From assembly GCF_023476645.1 (NCBI RefSeq), contig NZ_JAMCOJ010000003.1, positions 248,001-312,000 on the forward strand: a stretch of 64,000 nucleotides of DNA, given 5' to 3'. Source of the DNA: Cellulophaga sp. 20_2_10. Lineage in GTDB: Bacteria > Bacteroidota > Bacteroidia > Flavobacteriales > Flavobacteriaceae. Below are positions 1-7,864 of this stretch, in pieces (position 1 is the first letter of the stretch; each line of letters starts with the position of its first letter). The position numbers were made by a program, and so were the translations under genes. The notes below the pieces were generated by a model. It did not search any database, was not told the origin of the DNA, and worked only from the letters and a program-made list of their open reading frames with translations.

Positions 1-796
1 CTGTAATGGTGTTAAAAGAATCGGTTGTAAAAATGCCATCGTAATAGCTGCTTAGACTCTCCAAACCTTTACTAAAAATACCGTGGCTAACAGCAAGGTA
101 TAAATTGCCGGCATTCTTGTTTCTTAATTCTTGTGCTAAGCCATTAAAAGTTCCGCCACCATCGCAGATATCATCTACAACCAAACAATCTTTACCTTGA
201 AGGTCATCTGTATATACTTTAAACCCCGATAATTTACCAGTCTTTACGTCTCTAGACTTAGAACATTCTACAACCTCTTTACCTCCTAAATATTCAGATA
301 CTTTGTATATTTTTTTAAGAGCACCTCCGTCTGGAGAAATTAAAACTATAGTGTTATTTAAGGTCGATAGTACTTTTTCTATAAACGTGTAATTTGTAAC
401 GGTAGTACAGTTGTTTAATAGGGCAGGAGTAACCTCTGAGTGTGGGTCGTAAACAGTAACTTCATCTAATTGAAGGCTATTTATAAGATCTGCATATACT
501 TTTACAGATAGTGATTCACCAGAGACCATTAATCTGTCTTGTCTAGCAGCCGGAAAATATGGGATAAAAACTTTTATAATCTTTACGCCCATACGTTTTA
601 GTGCATCTACGGTTATTAGCAGTAAGCCTACATCGTTAAAAGATTGGAGTCTGTGTGTTACTGTTGTAGTTTCTTGGATATTAAAATTGTCTTCAATTTT
701 AATATGTGGCTCTCCACCAGAAAATAAAAACGACTTATATTCGATGCTTTTCTGATTTGGAAACGGATTAAACTGTGGATCTAAATTTAGTATCAT
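1..796 (-). CDS. prs: Ribose-phosphate pyrophosphokinase paralogue (partial, 3' end outside window)
   Basis: Translating the minus strand from the ATG at 796 gives about 265 open codons that run off the left edge. The protein has the PRPP synthetase layout: an FxGGE segment near the N-terminus, PYFPAARQDR (the catalytic flexible-loop region), a DPHS motif, and the PRPP-binding signature VVDDICDGGGTF. The enzyme transfers pyrophosphate from ATP to ribose-5-phosphate. The sequence is more divergent than a housekeeping Prs, and it lies 63 bp downstream of an NrtR-like Nudix regulator on the same strand. That pairing is typical of the salvage-type prs found with nadV in NAD metabolism loci. I infer that a nicotinamide phosphoribosyltransferase gene may follow to the left of the window. 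Confidence 0.85.
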   Translation of the reverse strand, partial: MILNLDPQFNPFPNQKSIEYKSFLFSGGEPHIKIEDNFNIQETTTVTHRLQSFNDVGLLLITVDALKRMGVKIIKVFIPYFPAARQDRLMVSGESLSVKVYADLINSLQLDEVTVYDPHSEVTPALLNNCTTVTNYTFIEKVLSTLNNTIVLISPDGGALKKIYKVSEYLGGKEVVECSKSRDVKTGKLSGFKVYTDDLQGKDCLVVDDICDGGGTFNGLAQELRNKNAGNLYLAVSHGIFSKGLESLSSYYDGIFTTDSFNTIT

Positions 797-859
797 TTGC
801 GTTATTTTTACACAAAGTTAAATAAGTAAATGGATTAGCAAAAACATTTTGTGTTAAAG

Positions 860-1552
860 TTACGCAAACTTAATTTCAAAATGCATCCCTTTCTTCTCTA
901 AGGCTTTGTATTTGTTAGTGTCAAAGGTGAATAATTGTGCGGGTCTACCACTTCCTGCTTTTTGTTTTTCATCGGATTTTTTAATAAAATCGAAACTTAA
1001 TATCTTTTTTCTAAAGTTTCTTCGATCAATTTCTTGTTCCAAAATGGTAGCATATAAATGCTCTAAATCTGAAAACGGAAACTTTTTTGGAAGCAAATCA
1101 AAGCCAATTGGTTGGTAGTGTAGTTTAGCTTTTAATCTCTTAAAAGCAGTGTTTATAATTAAATTATGATCGAACGGTAAAGCTGGTGTATTGTTTATGT
1201 TTTGCCATTTTACATCTTGCGCATCTGTGGCTGCACTTAATTTAAATTTCTCTGGATTAACTAGGGCAAAATAGGATACAGATATTACCTGGTTTCTTTG
1301 GTCACGATTAATATCGTCTCCAAACGTATATAGTTGTTCTAGGTAGTTTACAGTAATACCTGCCTCTTCTTGTAGTTCTCTGTGTACTGCCGTGGTTAGT
1401 GTTTCACCATTTTGTACTAAGCCTCCTGGTAAAACCCATTGGTCTTTGTAATGGCCATATTTTTGTTGTACTAATAAAATATAAAGTGCGTTATCTTGAT
1501 AGCCAAAAACAACAGCATCTACAGCTATTTTTATGTTCTGATTGTTCTGCAT
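860..1552 (-). CDS. NrtR-family Nudix transcriptional regulator
   Basis: The 230-residue protein has an N-terminal Nudix domain (about residues 8-140) and a C-terminal winged-helix-like region (about 145-225), the two-domain layout of NrtR-type regulators. The Nudix box is complete (G-x5-E-x7-REL-x-EE-x-GI), so hydrolase activity may be retained. NrtR proteins bind ADP-ribose or related ligands and control NAD salvage genes. Other members in Bacteroidota regulate arabinose genes. Here the next gene downstream is a prs paralogue, which favours NAD/PRPP control. A TATTTTTG box at 1572-1579 and a GTATATAC palindrome at 1563-1570 lie just upstream of the start and could be promoter and operator. 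Function of the box is inferred. Confidence 0.8.
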   Translation of the reverse strand: MQNNQNIKIAVDAVVFGYQDNALYILLVQQKYGHYKDQWVLPGGLVQNGETLTTAVHRELQEEAGITVNYLEQLYTFGDDINRDQRNQVISVSYFALVNPEKFKLSAATDAQDVKWQNINNTPALPFDHNLIINTAFKRLKAKLHYQPIGFDLLPKKFPFSDLEHLYATILEQEIDRRNFRKKILSFDFIKKSDEKQKAGSGRPAQLFTFDTNKYKALEKKGMHFEIKFA

Positions 1553-1571
1553 AATATGTGTAGTATATACG

Positions 1572-1579
1572 CAAAAATA
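1572..1579 (-). promoter_or_regulatory. Candidate -7 promoter box for the Nudix regulator
   Basis: On the minus strand this reads TATTTTTG, a full match to the Bacteroidota -7 consensus TAnnTTTG, 20 bases upstream of the regulator's ATG. A short GTATATAC palindrome lies between box and start and could be an autoregulatory operator. No convincing -33 TTTG is seen at the expected spacing. Confidence 0.4.
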
Positions 1580-1636
1580 CAGGTTTTATTATCTGAGAAA
1601 AAAATAAAGAATACTTTGTTTAAAAATAGGTTGACT

Positions 1637-1966
1637 TTAATGTGCAGTGCTATTTGAAAAGAAGTTCATTATAATAACACCAGCTACAATTAAGCTTATC
1701 CCTAAAATAGCAGGAAAATCTAAAGTTTGTTTAAAAATTACAACCGAAATTATTGCTGTAATAACAATACCTAGGCCTCCCCAAATTGCATATGCAACTC
1801 CTAGCGGAATATATTTTAATGCCTGTGAAAAAAAGAAAAAAGAAATAACATACGATACTATTGTTACAATAGTCGGTATTGTTTTTGTAAACCCGTTTGA
1901 GGTTTGCATAAAGCTAGATCCAACAATTTCAAAAACAATTGCTAGTGCTAAAAATAAATATTTCAT
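1637..1966 (-). CDS. Small multidrug resistance (SMR/EmrE-type) transporter
   Basis: The 109-residue protein has four hydrophobic helices and aligns by eye with EmrE almost end to end. The proton/substrate-coupling glutamate is at residue 13 (FEIVGSS, equivalent to EmrE Glu14). The YIPLGVAYAIWGGLGIV segment of helix 3 matches the EmrE equivalent. Length is normal for the family. Members export quaternary cations, polyaromatic cations or guanidinium in exchange for protons across the inner membrane. It starts three bases after the rimM stop on the same strand, so it is probably the last gene of the rpsP-rimM transcript. The substrate cannot be assigned from sequence. Confidence 0.85.
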   Translation of the reverse strand: MKYLFLALAIVFEIVGSSFMQTSNGFTKTIPTIVTIVSYVISFFFFSQALKYIPLGVAYAIWGGLGIVITAIISVVIFKQTLDFPAILGISLIVAGVIIMNFFSNSTAH

Positions 1967-1969
1967 TAT

Positions 1970-2497
1970 TTAACCTAGGTATAAGTCTACTAAGCCTGTT
2001 GGAGTGGTCACAAAAATAGTTTTGTTCTCGCGATCTACTTTTGTAATAATTTCGTCGTTAATAGGTATAAGAAGCTGCTTGTCTCCTTTTTCAACTTCAA
2101 AGAGTGCTTGTGATGTGGTGTCGTTAACACTGGTAATTTGTCCAATGTCTCCGTGTACATCATCTTGTAATGTAAAGCCTATAACTTCGTGGAAGTAAAA
2201 TTTGTCACCAGATAATTTAGGTAACATTGTAAGTGGTAAGTAGAGTTTGGATCCCATTATTCGGTCTGCGTCAGACTCGTCTAAAACATCTTCAAACCTA
2301 ATACGTAATAAACTAGACTTGTGTAATCTACATTTATCAATAAAAAATGGAACCAGGTTATTTCCTAAAGAAATAAACACTGATTCCATGTTTTCGTAAA
2401 CTTCAGGTTCGTCAGCATCAACTTTAATTAATACTTCGCCCTTAAAGCTATATTTAGAAACGATTTTACCTAAGTAGAAACAATCTTCCTTTTGCAT
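1970..2497 (-). CDS. rimM: Ribosome maturation factor RimM
   Basis: RimM is a 30S assembly factor that binds ribosomal protein S19 and assists maturation of the 16S rRNA 3' domain. The 175-residue protein has the usual two parts. The N-terminal domain begins FYLGKIVSKYSFKGEVLIK, close to the family G(K/R)I-x-(K/G)-x-(H/F)GxxGE start. A C-terminal PRC-barrel-like domain contains DxxHGDIGQI and ends LLIPIND. It follows rpsP by 18 bp, the conserved rpsP-rimM order. The following SMR gene starts three bases after its stop. Confidence 0.93.
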   Translation of the reverse strand: MQKEDCFYLGKIVSKYSFKGEVLIKVDADEPEVYENMESVFISLGNNLVPFFIDKCRLHKSSLLRIRFEDVLDESDADRIMGSKLYLPLTMLPKLSGDKFYFHEVIGFTLQDDVHGDIGQITSVNDTTSQALFEVEKGDKQLLIPINDEIITKVDRENKTIFVTTPTGLVDLYLG

Positions 2498-2515
2498 ATC
2501 GTTCTTTATATAAAT

Positions 2516-3028
2516 TTATTCTTCTTCAGAAGCTGCTGCTTCTTCTACTGCTGGAGCTTCTTCTGCTACTGGAGCTGCTGCCGCTGCTGCATCTGCAGAA
2601 CGTTTTTCGTTAATTGCTTTTTCAGATTCAAAAATCTTAGCTGCTTCATCAGCTTTAACTTTATCTAATCCTTCAACTTTACCAGCTACAGATTTTTCTT
2701 TTTCAGCGATCCAAGCGTTAAACTTTTCAGTTGCTTGCTCTTCAGTTAATGCACCTTTACGTACACCACCTTGTAAATGATGCTTTAATAAAACACCTTT
2801 GTAAGATAAAATTCTTTTAGCAGTTTCTGTTGGTTGTGCACCATTAGATAACCATTGTACAGAACCATCAATATCTAAAGTAATTGTTGCTGGGTTTGTG
2901 TTTGGATTGTAAGTTCCTAATTTTTCTAAGAATTTACCATCTCTTTTAGCACGAGAATCCGCTGCTACTACCCAATAGAAAGGTTTTCCTTTTTTACCGT
3001 GTCTTTGTAATCTAATTTTAACTGGCAT
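2516..3028 (-). CDS. rpsP: 30S ribosomal protein bS16
   Basis: The N-terminal 85 residues are a canonical S16 domain (starts MPVKIRLQRHGKKGKPFYWVV), a small RNA-binding component of the 30S subunit body. At 170 residues the protein is about twice the length of enterobacterial S16. The extra C-terminus (about 90-170) is Lys/Glu-rich and ends in an Ala/Glu-rich low-complexity acidic tail, a known habit of Bacteroidota S16. It is the first gene of rpsP-rimM-SMR. A perfect TATATTTG promoter box and a leader hairpin lie upstream. Confidence 0.95.
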   Translation of the reverse strand: MPVKIRLQRHGKKGKPFYWVVAADSRAKRDGKFLEKLGTYNPNTNPATITLDIDGSVQWLSNGAQPTETAKRILSYKGVLLKHHLQGGVRKGALTEEQATEKFNAWIAEKEKSVAGKVEGLDKVKADEAAKIFESEKAINEKRSADAAAAAAPVAEEAPAVEEAAASEEE

Positions 3029-3044
3029 ATCACATTAAATTTGT

Positions 3045-3059
3045 AGGGTGCCCGACCCT
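3045..3059 (-). promoter_or_regulatory. Hairpin in the rpsP 5' leader (candidate ribosomal leader)
   Basis: AGGGT (3045-3049) pairs with ACCCT (3055-3059), a GC-rich stem in otherwise AT-rich DNA, 17 bases upstream of the rpsP start and inside the transcript predicted from the promoter box at 3102-3109. Flavobacterial bS16 leaders have been proposed as autoregulatory RNAs. Whether this leader matches that motif needs a covariance-model search. Confidence 0.45.
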
Positions 3060-3101
3060 TGTTATTAATTCTTTCGTTTGCTTTTGGCTTAAAAGCGGGT
3101 G

Positions 3102-3109
3102 CAAATATA
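3102..3109 (-). promoter_or_regulatory. Candidate -7 promoter box for rpsP operon
   Basis: On the minus strand this reads TATATTTG, a perfect TAnnTTTG Bacteroidota -7 box, about 75 bp upstream of the rpsP start codon. It would give a 5' leader of roughly 65-70 nt containing the AGGGT/ACCCT hairpin. Confidence 0.5.
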
Positions 3110-3170
3110 CAATTTCTGTTTAATTGACACTACTTTGTGGTGTAAAATTATCTTTTTTAAAGAATAATTT

Positions 3171-3443
3171 TCAATTATTCTTTTCAGCTAATTTTTTTGA
3201 CTTCGATAAATTGAAAATTATTCCTAATAAATATACAATGCTAAAAATAAAAGGAAAGAAAATAATAATCAATGTCCAGAATAATTTTGAATTTCCACTC
3301 TCATCACGAAAAACAAAATAAATTGATGAAATGGTTACTATTAAGTAAGTAATTATTAATGTAATTACACTGTAAGGGCCAAAAAATAATCTTATTATCA
3401 TCTTTTTAATGGAATTTGATTCAAAAATAGGATTTTTATCCAA
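3171..3443 (-). CDS. Small membrane protein, PLDc_N-like
   Basis: The 90-residue protein has two hydrophobic helices (about 21-45 and 54-76) separated by a short polar loop, followed by a basic tail. The second helix reads FWTLIIIFFPFIFSIVYLL, which resembles the short phospholipase-D-nuclease N-terminal (PLDc_N) module of small Bacteroidota membrane proteins. That match is by eye only. The overlapping plus-strand frame has no recognisable protein features. Function unknown. It precedes rpsP on the same strand, but rpsP has its own promoter box. Confidence 0.55.
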   Translation of the reverse strand: MDKNPIFESNSIKKMIIRLFFGPYSVITLIITYLIVTISSIYFVFRDESGNSKLFWTLIIIFFPFIFSIVYLLGIIFNLSKSKKLAEKNN

Positions 3444-3656
3444 GCGAAAAAAATTTACTTTTTATAGGTTTTTTCTTCACAAAAATAGCAGGCAATTTAT
3501 CGTTTGCATAAGCAAAGGAAAAAATAACAACTTAACATTTATTAAGAATTGGCGTTAAACTTAGGCTAAACCGCTTTATTATTTTGTAATTGGTTCCTTA
3601 TCTATCTAATTTAGAGGAGCAAGATTGTTGATAATCAGCAAGGTTACTTAATTTAA

Positions 3657-4127
3657 ATGATAAGAGATAGTATGAAGTATACAGAAAAAATTACAAACAG
3701 ATTGAACAGTTTATTAGAGAAAACGTACGATGCGGAAAAGGGATATAAACTTGGAGTAGAAAAAGTAGAAAATCCTTCTGTAAAACGGTTTTTAGAAAAC
3801 AAAATAGAACAACGTTATAATTTTGGACATCAACTGAAGTCAGAAATTTTAGCGTACGGAGAACTACCAGAAAAGGGTGGTAGTTTAAAAGGCGATTTAC
3901 ATAGAACTTGGATGAACCTAACGGCTACTTTAGCTTCTAATGAAGATGAGACTATTTTAAATGAAGTAGAGCGAGGAGAAAAATCTTTTATTGAGGAGTA
4001 TGACGAAATTTTAAAAGATAAAGATATGGTGCTTGCACCGTCTACAGAAAACCTGTTAATAGCACAGCGTGATAGTGTGCAGTCGTCACTAAATACCGCT
4101 AAAGTGTATCAGGAGATGGTTTCATAA
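3657..4127 (+). CDS. PA2169/DUF2383 family four-helix-bundle protein
   Basis: The 156-residue soluble, almost all-helical protein has the ferritin-like four-helix pattern of the DUF2383 family: an early YTEKITNRLNSLLEKTYDAEKGY helix, an ExR helix (FLENKIEQRYNF), and a GSLKGDLHRTW turn. Members are widespread in Bacteroidota and often stress-associated, but their role is not established. The start at 3657 or an internal Met at 3672 are both possible, and the shorter form fits the family N-terminus better. A clear terminator follows at 4158-4179, so it is monocistronic. Confidence 0.75.
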   Translation: MIRDSMKYTEKITNRLNSLLEKTYDAEKGYKLGVEKVENPSVKRFLENKIEQRYNFGHQLKSEILAYGELPEKGGSLKGDLHRTWMNLTATLASNEDETILNEVERGEKSFIEEYDEILKDKDMVLAPSTENLLIAQRDSVQSSLNTAKVYQEMVS

Positions 4128-4157
4128 TTATCTTGTATGTTTGGTTAATTGTTGAGG

Positions 4158-4179
4158 AAGCAGGGCAGATGCCCTGCTT
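4158..4179 (+). terminator. Rho-independent terminator after the DUF2383 gene
   Basis: AAGCAGGGC, loop AGAT, GCCCTGCTT, then a T-rich run: a strong nine-base GC-rich stem about 30 bp after the DUF2383 stop codon. The opposite strand has no U-tract, so it serves the plus strand. Confidence 0.9.
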
Positions 4180-4231
4180 TTTTATTTTAACCATTTATGT
4201 AAAATATTGTTATTGTTTTTTTAACCGAAGG

Positions 4232-4783
4232 TTATGATTTAAACAACTCGTTAGCATTTACATTCTCTTGCTGTTCTTTTGTTGCATATTGCCATTGGTA
4301 GTTTTTAAATCCAAATAGCTTGGCTACAGTATTTGCAGGGAATGTGCTAATAGAATTGTTATAATCTGTGATAGAAGAACTAATGTATCTTCTGCCTGCT
4401 GCAATTTGTTCTTCAGACTCGTTCCAACTATACTGTAAGTTCGTAAACTGGGTATTGGCTTTAAGTTCAGGATAATTTTCTACCTGGATCATTAAATTTT
4501 TTAATGCCTGACTTCCTTCCTTTTCCATCGCTGGGTCAGAGTTAGATTTAGAAGTTCTTAGCGCCGTTATTTTTTCTAGGGTGCCTTCTTCATACGTCAT
4601 ATATTGCTTAACTGTTGCAACCAAATTTGGTATAAGATCGCTTCGTTTTATGTATGATGCGTCTAATGATGAGATTGAATTTTCAATCTGGTTTTTAGCC
4701 CTTGTCATTTTATTGAAAATTGAAATAAATGCAATGACTATAATTGCAAGTACTACTACTGTTACTATTATTCCTGTTCCCAT
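4232..4783 (-). CDS. LemA family protein
   Basis: The 183-residue protein has one N-terminal membrane helix (residues 3-25, a run of V/I) followed by a soluble antiparallel helical domain with the LemA hallmarks: N-Q-I-E-NS-I-SSLDASYIKRSDLIPNLV near the start, then ENYPELKAN and YNxxISTFPANTVAKLFGF near the end. Length is normal. Family function is unsettled; the domain is predicted to face the periplasm or cytoplasm from a single anchor. It starts one base after the DUF3137 gene, a pairing often seen in bacteria, so the two likely form a membrane complex. Confidence 0.9.
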   Translation of the reverse strand: MGTGIIVTVVVLAIIVIAFISIFNKMTRAKNQIENSISSLDASYIKRSDLIPNLVATVKQYMTYEEGTLEKITALRTSKSNSDPAMEKEGSQALKNLMIQVENYPELKANTQFTNLQYSWNESEEQIAAGRRYISSSITDYNNSISTFPANTVAKLFGFKNYQWQYATKEQQENVNANELFKS

Positions 4784-4784
4784 T

Positions 4785-6437
4785 TTAGTTGTTTTTATTC
4801 CAGATGTTAATATTTAATTTTAAATCGTCTATAATTGATAGTTGATTGTGTAAATCGGTATAGAAATCTAACAATAGCTTATTGTCATTTTTGCTTATTG
4901 AATTAAATTGTCCTGGTTCAAAATTATTAATACCACTATTGTTTAAAATAGAAATTCTATTATTTTTAAAAGACATAAATAAATCTCCTTTTGTTCTTGT
5001 TGCTAGTGTTTTTATTCTTTCCATTAAAGCTGGAGTTAAAATATATCTAGCTTCAGTCTGATCATAACAATACACATTAAATAATTTAGAAAATTCGGGG
5101 TCTTCTAATATTACTTTAGGGCCAAAGTCATTACTGGTGTACATATCTATATCTGTAGTTCTTGTGCCAGCTAATCCAAGAGTTAAGGTTTCGGACACAG
5201 AATCCATTACCTTCTTTTTGGTGGTTTTCTTAGGAACTAAGTATAACTCAGAGCTAAAATTTTTATTAAACTTAGCAACAAAAGCTTGTCCAAAAAATAC
5301 TTGATCTGGACCCTCTTTTTCACTAGAGAAATTTCTTTTATACTCTATATCAAGATCACTCATTTGAAAAGGAACTCCTTTGTGTGACCCCATTATTTGG
5401 TCATTACCAGTTATAATATATTGTTTGTTTTCTAATAGGCCAGTTTCTAATACTTCTGGTAAACTAAGATGTCCGTGAAGTACAAAATGAAAATTAGGGT
5501 TTATAAATGCAATCATAGGTTTTAAAATTTTGGTTTTAAAACTATTTCCAGAGTTCATTGCAATTCCTGGTTGCCCCTTATGCTTGCCCAAAGCATAGAA
5601 AAGGGTATAAAAAAGTCCAAAACCTCCAAACACAACATAAATCAGATATTCTGATTTAAACGCAATATCGGAGAATTGTAAGTATACATAACCGCCTACA
5701 AAAAGAAGAATAACTAATACCGAAAATATAAGATATTTTATATAGTTGGTTTTACCAACACTTCTCTCTTGGTCTAACTTATTAATGTCGTTAAAAAGCG
5801 TTGTGTCTATAAATTTCTTGAACTCTTCTTTAGGTTTTAATGGGTACTCTTTTTCTTGGGTTTTAGTATCAGAACTACTATATAGCTCATCCCAAGCTTT
5901 GTTTATCTGTTCTGTATTAGCACCACTTAACACTCTTTTTAGATCTGGAATTACATAAGCCTCAATTGGTAAGTCATACGGTTTGTATTTGGTGTCTTCG
6001 TCTAAAACTATAGTGACATATTCTACAGGAGCCAATCTTATATTGATTTTTAATAGCGGAATAATAATTTTATATACAGTTCTTTGGTCAATAGAAGACG
6101 CTATAGACCCTTTATCAATCTTTAAAATAAGTTCGTCTATTAACTTTGGTCTTTTTGTTAATTTAATAATTTTTAGAAGCGGAAAAGAGAGCATTGAAAG
6201 TAGTACTGCAGGAAAAATTAACTTATAGTAAAAAGGAGTTTCTTCACTATTTAACATTCCTGTAATTCCACTAAAAGCATTTTTAATGTAATTAGATACG
6301 GCTTCAAAAGCATAAACGTAAATTAAAGTCGATACAATGGCTATAAAAATTATAATTAAAATAAAGCCTAGTATGGAAAGCTTTTTATCTCTTTGGTGTG
6401 CACTTAGCAATTGCTGTTTTAGTTCGGCTGTTGTCAT
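4785..6437 (-). CDS. DUF3137 domain membrane protein, LemA partner
   Basis: The 550-residue protein has N-terminal helices at about residues 22-48 and 68-88, and a second pair at about 232-255 and 265-285, with large soluble parts between and after. The C-terminal half (GVPFQMSDLDIEY, VFFGQAFVAKFNKNF, then FSKLFNVYCYDQTEARYILTPALMERI) is typical of DUF3137 proteins, which commonly occur beside lemA. The internal LSAHQRDKK start and WNKNN end are hydrophilic. It is the first gene of a two-gene unit with lemA. Biochemical function is unknown. Confidence 0.8.
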   Translation of the reverse strand: MTTAELKQQLLSAHQRDKKLSILGFILIIIFIAIVSTLIYVYAFEAVSNYIKNAFSGITGMLNSEETPFYYKLIFPAVLLSMLSFPLLKIIKLTKRPKLIDELILKIDKGSIASSIDQRTVYKIIIPLLKINIRLAPVEYVTIVLDEDTKYKPYDLPIEAYVIPDLKRVLSGANTEQINKAWDELYSSSDTKTQEKEYPLKPKEEFKKFIDTTLFNDINKLDQERSVGKTNYIKYLIFSVLVILLFVGGYVYLQFSDIAFKSEYLIYVVFGGFGLFYTLFYALGKHKGQPGIAMNSGNSFKTKILKPMIAFINPNFHFVLHGHLSLPEVLETGLLENKQYIITGNDQIMGSHKGVPFQMSDLDIEYKRNFSSEKEGPDQVFFGQAFVAKFNKNFSSELYLVPKKTTKKKVMDSVSETLTLGLAGTRTTDIDMYTSNDFGPKVILEDPEFSKLFNVYCYDQTEARYILTPALMERIKTLATRTKGDLFMSFKNNRISILNNSGINNFEPGQFNSISKNDNKLLLDFYTDLHNQLSIIDDLKLNINIWNKNN

Positions 6438-6844
6438 TAGTCTAATAGATAGTTTTTAATTAATAGTTGGTGTATGTTGCTTTATTTTTATAATATATGT
6501 TCGTCTCAAAATCGTACGTAAATACGTGATTTAAATAGTGGTTTTACTGTAGGGTAATTTAGAGCTATTTTTTTACCTAGCCAAGAACTGAATAAGTTTT
6601 GCTCTCCTTACACAATACAAAAAAGCCAGTCTTTCTTAATTCAGATCTATGAGTGATGATTGCCTCAGTTAGATTTGAGAAATAACCTTAGTTTCTAATA
6701 AATTAACTCTTGATTTAATTGTGCTGTAATTCTGTGTATATGAAATTAAGCACATAAAAATAACGTCGACTATAGATAACTACGTCATATGAGTTTAATG
6801 CTATTGTATCTTTATAGATATAGGGATTAAAAATCTTTATAAGT
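6438..6844. other. Non-coding stretch between DUF3137 and a small membrane protein
   Basis: No convincing open frame on either strand in about 400 bp. It holds the promoter region of the DUF3137-lemA unit. A segment at 6484-6511 weakly resembles the four-copy intergenic repeat found further right (shared ATATATxTTCGT and CAAAA), possibly a degenerate fifth copy. No terminator hairpin is seen. Confidence 0.4.
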
Positions 6845-7075
6845 TTATTCTTGGTTCTCTTCTTCTTTTTTTCTCCAAACAAAATAACATACGCCAGCCC
6901 ATATTAGGTTAACGGCTACTATTGAAACAAAGAAAACATCTTTTCCCGAGTCTAAGGAGTAATCTGCAATGCCTAATATAATATAAGCAACTAAAGCAAA
7001 TGATGCTGCTAAGCCAACAAAATAAGCTATTTTGCCTTTTTTTGTTAAATGTTTTAATAATAATCTCTCTAACAT
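6845..7075 (-). CDS. Small two-helix membrane protein
   Basis: The 76-residue protein has a basic N-terminus (LLKHLTKKGK), two hydrophobic helices (about 17-38 and 46-66) and a charged RKKEEENQE tail, giving both ends in the cytoplasm. The overlapping alternative frame is Cys-rich and implausible. No family recognised. A copy of the intergenic repeat (7121-7220) and a leader hairpin (7097-7119) sit directly upstream. Confidence 0.55.
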   Translation of the reverse strand: MLERLLLKHLTKKGKIAYFVGLAASFALVAYIILGIADYSLDSGKDVFFVSIVAVNLIWAGVCYFVWRKKEEENQE

Positions 7076-7096
7076 CTTCTATTTTTTTAAGTTGAT

Positions 7097-7119
7097 ATAA
7101 AACCATTCTTCGGTTTTAT
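7097..7119 (-). promoter_or_regulatory. Leader hairpin between repeat copy 1 and the small membrane gene
   Basis: ATAAAACC (7097-7104) pairs perfectly with GGTTTTAT (7112-7119) around a seven-base loop. It lies between the promoter-like repeat and the gene start. No U-run follows on the minus strand, so it is not an obvious terminator. AT-rich stems of this size can arise by chance. Confidence 0.3.
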
Positions 7120-7120
7120 T

Positions 7121-7220
7121 TGTGTTAAAAGTAAATAAGTTAGTCTTTAAGTGAATTACCAAATGCATAAGTGTAGCTGTAAAATATATATTCGTTAAAA
7201 ATTTGAAGACTTGTGTAAAT
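7121..7220 (-). repeat. Intergenic repeat, copy 1
   Basis: About 100 bp related to 14802-14900, with an identical 29-base core starting AAGTGTAGCTGTAAAATATA and a shared downstream TTGAAGACTTGTGTAAAT. Shorter core copies occur at 9469-9500 and 11011-11041. On the minus strand the end of the core (TTATGCATTTGG) aligns with promoter -7-like boxes in the other copies. It lies about 50 bp upstream of the small membrane gene. Confidence 0.75.
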
Positions 7221-7379
7221 AGCGAATAATGTTTTAGATAAAGAATCTAAATAAGGAGTTAATTACAGATTGTTGTAGGCTGCTGTTTGCTTTAGCAAGG
7301 AGACTAATATCTATACGATATTAGTTTTCCGTTTTTGAGGAATAGAAACTTAATACCTAATTAAAATAGGATTTTTTCA

Positions 7380-7859
7380 TTACAGTTGGCCGTTGTTTAG
7401 TATAGCGGTAATTTCTAATTTAAGGCTATTAAGTTTTACGGTATTTCTCATGTCTTCTACTGGTACATTATTTAATTTGTCATTAACTTTAAAAGCCATA
7501 GATAACTGTGTGCTCGTGTATATAAAATAAGAACTTTGTCTTAGAACGTAAAAACCTTTAAAAACATCTAAATTGAATTTTTTTTTAAGCAATCCCATAT
7601 AGTGAGATGTAATTAAATGGTTGTTTTTTATATTAATTTCAATTTTAGTGCTTGCACCGTAAAGCCAAAATAAAGGAACTACAATAGACATTATTCTATA
7701 GATAATGGCATATTGTCCTAAAGCATTATTATTGTAATAAAAGTTAAACACAAAGCCAAATAGTATAAGGAGAACACAGAATACTGAAAGTATTTTCTGT
7801 TTCAAGGGGAAATATATAAAACCAGTTTCTGTAGCTTTAAAATAGGTGAGGTTTTTCAT
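7380..7859 (-). CDS. Hypothetical membrane protein with PH-like tail
   Basis: The 159-residue protein has two membrane helices (about 22-43 and 51-70) and a C-terminal soluble half of alternating hydrophobic residues (IEINIKNNHLITSHYMGLLKKKF, then GFYVLRQSSYFIYTSTQLSMAFKVN), suggestive of the membrane-linked PH-like fold of YdbT/bPH2-type proteins. That is structure-pattern inference, not recognised homology. It starts five bases after the preceding gene, which has the same layout, so the two look like a co-transcribed, perhaps paralogous pair. Confidence 0.55.
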   Translation of the reverse strand: MKNLTYFKATETGFIYFPLKQKILSVFCVLLILFGFVFNFYYNNNALGQYAIIYRIMSIVVPLFWLYGASTKIEINIKNNHLITSHYMGLLKKKFNLDVFKGFYVLRQSSYFIYTSTQLSMAFKVNDKLNNVPVEDMRNTVKLNSLKLEITAILNNGQL

Positions 7860-7864
7860 AAATC

